Part shown: piece after piece, positions 6,029 to 10,438 of the stretch
How the letters are laid out: each line of letters begins with the position of its first letter
Numbering within the stretch: position 1 is the first letter of the stretch
From: Phyllobacteriaceae bacterium
GTDB lineage: Bacteria; Pseudomonadota; Alphaproteobacteria; Rhizobiales; Ancalomicrobiaceae
NCBI GenBank assembly: GCA_012517025.1
Contig: JAAYVT010000561.1
Span: 1-10,438 of the forward strand
DNA length: 10,438 nucleotides
Direction of reading: 5' to 3'
Notes under the pieces: model-generated
Database searches by the model: none
The model's input: only the letters and a program-made list of their open reading frames with translations
What the model was told of the DNA's origin: nothing
Made by a program: the position numbers and the translations under genes

Positions 6029-7843
6029 ATGCCCAGATCCTTCGACACGAAGAGCCCGCCCTTCGACCGCCTGAGCGAGGAGGAGGCGACCGAGCTCGTC
6101 GCCTCGCTCGACATCGGCTACTGGCGTCAGGGCGAGACCATTCTGCTGCGCGGCGCCCCGTCCGAGCACTATCACGTGGTGCTGAAGGGCGCGGTCGAGG
6201 AGCACGACGACGACGAGCACGTGGTCGCCGTCCTCGGACCGAAGGAGACCTTCGGCGCCCGCGCCGTGGTGCACGGCGGCGCCGGCGCCCGCTACGTCGC
6301 TTGCGAGGAGACGCTCACCTATCTGGTGCCACGCGACACCCTGCTGTCGCTGATCCACGCCAATCCCGGCTTCGCCGCCTTCTTCTATTCCGACCTCTCC
6401 CGCAAACTCGCCGAGGTCGCCAAGGGCGACGAGCGCCAGGGGCTCGAAGGCGTACTGCGCTCGCGCGTCTCCGAGGTGCGCTTCCGCCCCGCCGTGACGG
6501 TGGCGGCGACCGCCAGCCTCGAGGAGGCGGAGGCCCGCATGAGCGAGGCCGACGTCAACAGCCTGCTCGTCCGCGACGGCGCCCGCGTCGGCATCGTCAC
6601 CCGCACCAACCTCGCCAAGGCGGTGATCGTCGCCAAACTGGCGCCCTCCGCCCCGGTCGGCGACTGCACCAGCTGGGCGCTGATCACCGTCGACGAGGAC
6701 GAGTTCGTCTTCGACGCGTTGATCGTCATGACCCGCCACAACAAGCGCCGGCTGGTGGTGACGCGTGGCGAGGAGACCGTCGGCATCCTCGAGGACATCG
6801 ACGTCCTCGGCCTGTTCGCCGGCAATTCGCAGCTGATCCCCGGCCGCATCGAGCGCGCCCGCTCGATCGAGGACCTCGCCGCCGCCGCCGCCGACATCCA
6901 GTCGCAGGTCGAGCGTCTGCACCGCCAGAGCGTCAAGGTGCGCGACATCGCCGCCGTCACCTCCGACCTCAACCGCCACCTCTTCCGCAAGCTCTTCGCC
7001 CTGGTCGCGCCGGAGTCGATCCGTACCGCCGGCTGCCTGATGGTGATGGGTTCGGAGGGGCGCGGCGAGCAGACCGTGCGCACCGATCAGGACAACGGCC
7101 TCCTCCTCGCCCATCCGGTGCCGGAGGCCGATCTCGTCGGCTTCCGCCGCGACTTCCAGGGCGCCCTCGCCTCCTTCGGCTTCCCGCCCTGTCCCGGCAA
7201 CGTCATGGTCTCCAACCCGTTGTGGTCACAGACCGTCGACGACTTCGTCGCGCAACTGCGGCGCTGGGTGTTCACGCCGGATCACGACAGCCCGATGCAT
7301 CTCGGCATCTTCTTCGACGCGGTCACCGTCGCCGGCGACGGCGAGCTGCTCGCCCGCGCCAAGCGCGAGTTCCTCGCCATGATGGCCGGCGAGACCGCGG
7401 CGATCGCCCATTTCGCCAAGGCGATCGACCAGTTCCCCGGCCCCGGCGGGGTGATCAGCTCGATTCTGGCCACCGTCGGCCGCGAGGAGCCGATCGACCT
7501 GAAGAAGTCCGGCACCTTCCCGATCGTCCACGGCATCCGCTCGCTCGCCATCGAAAAGGGCCTCGTCGAGACCTCGACCGTCGAGCGCATCCAGAAGATC
7601 GCCGAGAGCCACCTCTTCGACGAGGCCTTCGCCCGCGAGCTCTCCGAGGCCTTCGGCTACTTCGTCGAACTGCGCCTGCGCTCGCAGCTCCGGGCCCATC
7701 TCGCCGGCACCACCGAGGGCGAATCGCTGTTGCGTCCCTCCGATCTCACCACCCTCGACCGCGACCTCCTGCGCGACGCCCTGCGCGTGGTGAAGCGGTT
7801 CCGCGAGATCGTGCGCAACCACTTCAAGCTCGGCATGTTCTGA
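6029..7843 (+). CDS. cNMP-binding-like / CBS pair / DUF294 nucleotidyltransferase signalling protein
   Basis: The 604-residue soluble protein has four parts. Residues 15-115 form a cyclic-nucleotide-binding-like beta-barrel (ILLRGAPSEHYHVVLKGAVEEH). Residues about 148-268 form two CBS domains, which in other proteins bind adenine nucleotides (SEVRFRPAVTVAATASLEEAEARM, then VDEDEFVFDALIVMTRHNKRRLVV). Residues about 300-440 are the DUF294 nucleotidyltransferase with the signature GSEGRGEQTVRTDQDN at 341-356 (D353 and D355 are the likely metal ligands). Residues 455-600 are the DUF294 C-terminal domain. It resembles the transferase part of GlnD (PII uridylyltransferase), but has no HD or ACT domain. 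Its target is unknown. The barrel's phosphate-binding cassette reads FGARA (75-79) where cAMP binders have FGE-type residues, so canonical cAMP binding is doubtful. The ATG at 6029 has only a weak ribosome binding site. It follows actP and is 14 nt ahead of an exonuclease gene. Confidence 0.9.
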   Translation: MPRSFDTKSPPFDRLSEEEATELVASLDIGYWRQGETILLRGAPSEHYHVVLKGAVEEHDDDEHVVAVLGPKETFGARAVVHGGAGARYVACEETLTYLVPRDTLLSLIHANPGFAAFFYSDLSRKLAEVAKGDERQGLEGVLRSRVSEVRFRPAVTVAATASLEEAEARMSEADVNSLLVRDGARVGIVTRTNLAKAVIVAKLAPSAPVGDCTSWALITVDEDEFVFDALIVMTRHNKRRLVVTRGEETVGILEDIDVLGLFAGNSQLIPGRIERARSIEDLAAAAADIQSQVERLHRQSVKVRDIAAVTSDLNRHLFRKLFALVAPESIRTAGCLMVMGSEGRGEQTVRTDQDNGLLLAHPVPEADLVGFRRDFQGALASFGFPPCPGNVMVSNPLWSQTVDDFVAQLRRWVFTPDHDSPMHLGIFFDAVTVAGDGELLARAKREFLAMMAGETAAIAHFAKAIDQFPGPGGVISSILATVGREEPIDLKKSGTFPIVHGIRSLAIEKGLVETSTVERIQKIAESHLFDEAFARELSEAFGYFVELRLRSQLRAHLAGTTEGESLLRPSDLTTLDRDLLRDALRVVKRFREIVRNHFKLGMF

Positions 7844-7857
7844 GAAGGGGGCGGGCG

Positions 7858-8529
7858 ATGATGCGATGGCTGCGGCGCCGGCTCGATCTGGCGCGACTGA
7901 AGGATCCCCGCTGGCGTGCCCTGTTCGCCGAGGACCCCTCCGGCGAGGTGGTGACGCTCGACTGCGAGACCACCGGTTTCGACACCAAGCTCGACGACGT
8001 CATCTCGATCTCGGCGATCCGCATCGCCGGCAACCGCATCCTCACCTCGAAGGCGTTCAACGCCTATGTGCGGCCGGAAGCCGAGATGCGGGCCGAGGCG
8101 ATCCGCGTCCACCAGCTGCGCGCCGTCGACGTGGCGAACGCCCGGCCGATGCGCGAGGTGCTGCCGGAGTTCCTGGAGTTCCTCGGCGGCCGGCCGTTGG
8201 TCGGCTACTGGATCGACTTCGACGCCGCCATGCTCGATCGGTCGGTCAAGGAGCTCTACGGGTTCAATCTGCCCAACCGCCGCATCGAGGTCTCCTCGCT
8301 CTATTACGAGCGCAAGTACGGCGACGCGCCGCAGGGCACCCAGATCGATCTCTCCTTCGCCGCCATCACCCGCGACCTCGGCCTGCGCACCCTCGCCCTG
8401 CACGACGCCTTCAACGACGCCCTGTCGGCGGGCGAGATGTACGTCCAGCTCGCCGACATGCAGGCGCGCGGGGTGCGAATCGCCCGCGAGCAGACCCACG
8501 ACGCCACCGCCGGCATCACCGCCGGTTGA
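7858..8529 (+). CDS. DnaQ-like 3'-5' exonuclease (DEDDh family)
   Basis: The 223-residue protein carries all exonuclease motifs: Exo I LDCETTGF (D35, E37), Exo II YWIDFDAAML (D122) and Exo III HDAFND (H182, D187). The H-x4-D spacing places it in the DEDDh class with the DNA polymerase III epsilon subunit and RNase T. A basic N-terminus (MMRWLRRRLDLARLKDPRWR) and an IEVSSLYYERKYGD segment set it apart from the replicative epsilon, so it is not called dnaQ. It should remove nucleotides from 3' ends of DNA or RNA; the true substrate is unknown. ATG at 7858 (or the next codon, 7861) has a purine-rich aagggg six to seven bases upstream. It starts 14 nt after the DUF294 stop, so the two are likely co-transcribed. 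The same partnership next to actP is known to me from other proteobacteria. Confidence 0.9.
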   Translation: MMRWLRRRLDLARLKDPRWRALFAEDPSGEVVTLDCETTGFDTKLDDVISISAIRIAGNRILTSKAFNAYVRPEAEMRAEAIRVHQLRAVDVANARPMREVLPEFLEFLGGRPLVGYWIDFDAAMLDRSVKELYGFNLPNRRIEVSSLYYERKYGDAPQGTQIDLSFAAITRDLGLRTLALHDAFNDALSAGEMYVQLADMQARGVRIAREQTHDATAGITAG

Positions 8530-8687
8530 CCTCCTCGAAAAATCGCGGGATTTCCACCCCGGCCCTTGCGCGGCGGAACGGGACAGGCGAAGGTCTTCCC
8601 CCCCGGTCGCCGCGACCAGACGCCAGAACGACCCCCCGGCGCCGCTTCGGCGGACGCCTCGGTCTCTCGAGACTTCGGAACACATCG

Positions 8688-9842
8688 ATGAAAGTGACAG
8701 TCGAGCGGGCGCAACTCGTGAAGTCCCTGACCCACGTGCATCGGGTCGTGGAACGGCGCAACACCATACCGATTCTCTCCAACGTGTTGCTGCGCGCCGA
8801 GGGCGGCGAGCTGAAGCTCAAGGCGACCGACCTCGACATCGAGATCTCGGAGGCCATCCCCGCCGTGGTCGGCGAGCCCGGCGCCACCACCGTGCCGGCA
8901 CATACCATCCACGACATCGTCCGCAAGCTGCCCGACGGCGCCCAGGTGGAGCTCTCCACCCGCCCGGACGGCGCCACCCTGGACATCCGCTCCGGCCGTT
9001 CGAAGTTCTCCCTGCAGATGCTGCCGGAGGGCGATTTCCCGGACCTCACCGCCGGCACCTTCAGCCATTCCTTCACCCTCGCCTCCGGCGACCTGAAGCG
9101 TCTGGTCGATCGCACCTGGTTCGCCATCTCCACCGAAGAGACGCGCTACTATCTCAACGGCATCTTCTTCCACGCGGTGGAGAACGCCGGTGAGCTGAAG
9201 TTCCGCGCCGTGGCGACCGACGGCCATCGCCTCGCCCGCGCCGAGATCGTCGCCCCGCACGGCGCCGAGGACATGCCCGGCGTGATCGTGCCGCGGAAGA
9301 CCGTCGGCGAGATCCAGAAGCTCACCGACGACGGCGACGCCAAGGTGACGGTGGAACTGTCGGATTCGAAGATCCGCCTGACCTTCCGCGAGGCTCCCGC
9401 CGAGGGCGAGCCGGCGCCGGTCGGCATCGTGCTGACCTCGAAGCTGATCGACGGCACCTTCCCCGACTACGGCCGCGTCATCCCGCAGGGCAACGACAAG
9501 GTCATGCGGGTCGATCGCGGCGAGTTCGCCACCGCCGTCGACCGCGTCTCGACGATCTCCTCGGAGCGCGGCCGGGCGGTCAAGCTGACGGTCGGCGAGG
9601 GCAAGCTGGTCCTGACGGTGACCAACCCGGACAGCGGTTCGGCGACGGAAGAGCTGCCGGTCGAGTACGATCAGGAGACCCTCGACATCGGTTTCAACAG
9701 CCGCTACCTGCTCGACATCGCCTCGCAGCTCGAGACCGAGAACGCGGTGTTCCGCTTCTCCGATCCGGGCTCGCCCACCCTCATCTCCGACGACGACGGC
9801 GGCTCGGCCGCTCTCTATGTGCTGATGCCGATGCGGGTCTGA
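8688..9842 (+). CDS. dnaN: DNA polymerase III subunit beta (sliding clamp)
   Basis: This encodes a 384-residue clamp subunit; two form the ring that tethers polymerase III to DNA. Recognisable stretches are RRNTIPILSNVLL (23-35), KATDLDIEI (45-53), FAISTEETRYYLNGIFF (145-161), ATDGHRLA (176-183), TSKLIDGTFPDYGRVIP (250-266) and the C-terminal YVLMPMRV. The family is usually about 366-378 residues long. The extra length lies at about residues 233-245 (REAPAEGEPAPVG), in the second clamp domain just before TSKLIDGTFPDY. ATG at 8688 has a weak GGAA at 8677-8680; no nearer in-frame start fits the family. The 158-bp gap upstream (8530-8687) shows only small GC hairpins (for example cgccg 8640-8644 with cggcg 8648-8652) and no convincing promoter. 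dnaA and recF are not next to it in this window. Confidence 0.97.
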   Translation: MKVTVERAQLVKSLTHVHRVVERRNTIPILSNVLLRAEGGELKLKATDLDIEISEAIPAVVGEPGATTVPAHTIHDIVRKLPDGAQVELSTRPDGATLDIRSGRSKFSLQMLPEGDFPDLTAGTFSHSFTLASGDLKRLVDRTWFAISTEETRYYLNGIFFHAVENAGELKFRAVATDGHRLARAEIVAPHGAEDMPGVIVPRKTVGEIQKLTDDGDAKVTVELSDSKIRLTFREAPAEGEPAPVGIVLTSKLIDGTFPDYGRVIPQGNDKVMRVDRGEFATAVDRVSTISSERGRAVKLTVGEGKLVLTVTNPDSGSATEELPVEYDQETLDIGFNSRYLLDIASQLETENAVFRFSDPGSPTLISDDDGGSAALYVLMPMRV

Positions 9843-9865
9843 GGCCCCCTCCCCGCGCGTGACGA

Positions 9866-9883
9866 TCGAACGGCCGGGAGCTC
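9866..9883 (+). repeat. 18-nt repeated terminator arm, copy 2
   Basis: This is an exact second copy of tcgaacggccgggagctc seen at 5926-5943. It forms the left arm and part of the loop of the dnaN terminator. Confidence 0.8.
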
Positions 9884-9901
9884 CGCTCACCGGCCGTTTT
9901 T
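9869..9901 (+). terminator. Rho-independent terminator after dnaN
   Basis: A perfect 9-bp stem (aacggccgg 9869-9877 with ccggccgtt 9890-9898) has a 12-nt loop and runs directly into a T-run (ttttt 9897-9901). It begins 26 nt after the dnaN stop. On the minus strand the same stem is followed by only a short ttcgat, so it is a weaker stop for aroA transcripts arriving from the other side. Confidence 0.85.
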
Positions 9902-9934
9902 CGTGGCTCCCGGCGGCCGTGGCGGCCGGTCCCG

Positions 9935-10438
9935 TCACACCTCCGCGAAGACCGCTCCGAGCCCTTCCATCAGCCCGCGGAAGCTCGGGAACGAGGTCGC
10001 GATCATCGCGGTGTCGTCGACCGAGACCGCCGCGTCGGCGGCCAGCCCAAGCACCAGGAAGCTCATCGCGATGCGGTGGTCGAGATGGGTGGCGACGGTG
10101 CCACCACCGATCCGCGCGCCGGCCTTGCGGCCGTCGACGACGAGGCTCGCCTCGCCCTCGACGCAACCGATGCCGTTCGCCTCGAGCCCGCGTGCCACGG
10201 CGGCGAGCCGGTCGCTCTCCTTGACCCGCAGCTCCTCGAGCCCCTCCATCACCGTCGGCCCCGCCGCGAAGGCGGCGGCGATCGCCAGGATCGGATATTC
10301 GTCGATCATCGCCGGCGCCCGCTCCGGCGGCACCACGACGCCCTTCAGGGCCGAATGGCGCACCCGCACGTCGCCGATGCGCTCGCCCCCCGACAGCCGC
10401 TCGTTTTCGATCGTCAGGTCGGCGCCCATCTCCAGCAG
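9935..10438 (-). CDS. aroA: 3-phosphoshikimate 1-carboxyvinyltransferase (EPSP synthase), C-terminal part; 5' end outside the window
   Basis: The minus-strand frame is open from the window edge to the TGA at 9937-9935, giving 167 residues (LLEMGADLTIEN to GLGAVFAEV). EPSP synthase joins phosphoenolpyruvate to shikimate-3-phosphate in the pathway to aromatic amino acids. Visible motifs are PAMIDEYPILAIAAAFA (with the catalytic-region Asp), the EPSP signature LRVKESDRL, HLDHRIAMSFLVLGLA and TAMIATSFPSF. These stretches match what I recall of the class II enzymes typified by Agrobacterium CP4 (DEYPILA, LRVKESDRL, HLDHRIAMSFLV) more than E. coli-type class I. Roughly the first 280 residues are missing. 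It converges on dnaN, with 92 bp between the two stops. No stronger minus-strand terminator than the shared hairpin was found. Confidence 0.96.
   Translation of the reverse strand: MLEMGADLTIENERLSGGERIGDVRVRHSALKGVVVPPERAPAMIDEYPILAIAAAFAAGPTVMEGLEELRVKESDRLAAVARGLEANGIGCVEGEASLVVDGRKAGARIGGGTVATHLDHRIAMSFLVLGLAADAAVSVDDTAMIATSFPSFRGLMEGLGAVFAEV

Noticed and set aside
8446..8463. Possible clamp-binding motif (QLADM) in the exonuclease, hinting at a link to the neighbouring dnaN
   Set aside because: It lacks the hydrophobic pair of the QL(S/D)LF consensus and lies in the helix after the Exo III motif; the 158-bp gap and lack of coupling make the nearness to dnaN probably incidental.
4366..8529. 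A 4.2-kb stop-free frame running through actP and the DUF294 gene in another reading frame
   Set aside because: Its translation over 4366-7857 is an Arg/Pro/Gly-rich low-complexity stream typical of an off-frame reading of GC-rich DNA. Only the last 224 codons (7858-8529) encode a recognisable protein, the exonuclease.

Overview
The window is GC-rich, densely packed chromosomal DNA, most likely from an alphaproteobacterium of the order Hyphomicrobiales (Rhizobiales). The order-level guess rests on a Sinorhizobium-type phospholipid N-methyltransferase gene (pmtA) between dnaJ and pyrF, a class II (CP4-like) aroA, an alphaproteobacterial-looking dnaN, and GANTC (CcrM-type) sites clustered in one intergenic region. 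Genus cannot be read from the sequence alone. No mobile element, tRNA, rRNA or CRISPR array was seen.

Left block (1-3646, all on +): the 3' part of dnaK, then dnaJ, pmtA and pyrF. These cover the Hsp70 chaperone and its J-protein, methylation of phosphatidylethanolamine towards phosphatidylcholine, and the last step of UMP synthesis. The three intergenic gaps each hold a GC hairpin without a T-tract. The block closes with a textbook intrinsic terminator after pyrF (12-bp perfect stem, GAAA loop, T-rich tail).

Middle block (3647-8529, all on +): a roughly 250-bp relatively AT-richer regulatory region with a 14-nt direct repeat (two copies exactly 20 bp apart) and several GANTC sites. It precedes a DUF485 membrane protein gene that overlaps actP, the Na+/acetate symporter. 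After two strong back-to-back hairpins comes a pair of accessory genes: a four-domain signalling protein (cNMP-binding-like, two CBS, DUF294 nucleotidyltransferase, DUF294 C-terminal) and, 14 nt later, a DEDDh 3'-5' exonuclease. The DUF485-actP pair is understood as acetate uptake. The nucleotidyltransferase-exonuclease pair has no settled role and is the best candidate here for an undescribed system, perhaps sensing energy or nucleotide state and acting on a nucleic acid or protein target linked to acetate metabolism.

Right block (8530-10438): dnaN (the beta sliding clamp, with a short Pro/Glu-rich insertion in its second domain) on + converges on the 3' part of aroA on -. Between them is an intrinsic terminator whose left arm is an 18-nt exact copy of the hairpin arm downstream of actP, which suggests a shared or recurrent terminator sequence.

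All calls come from reading translations and motifs by eye; no database search was run.
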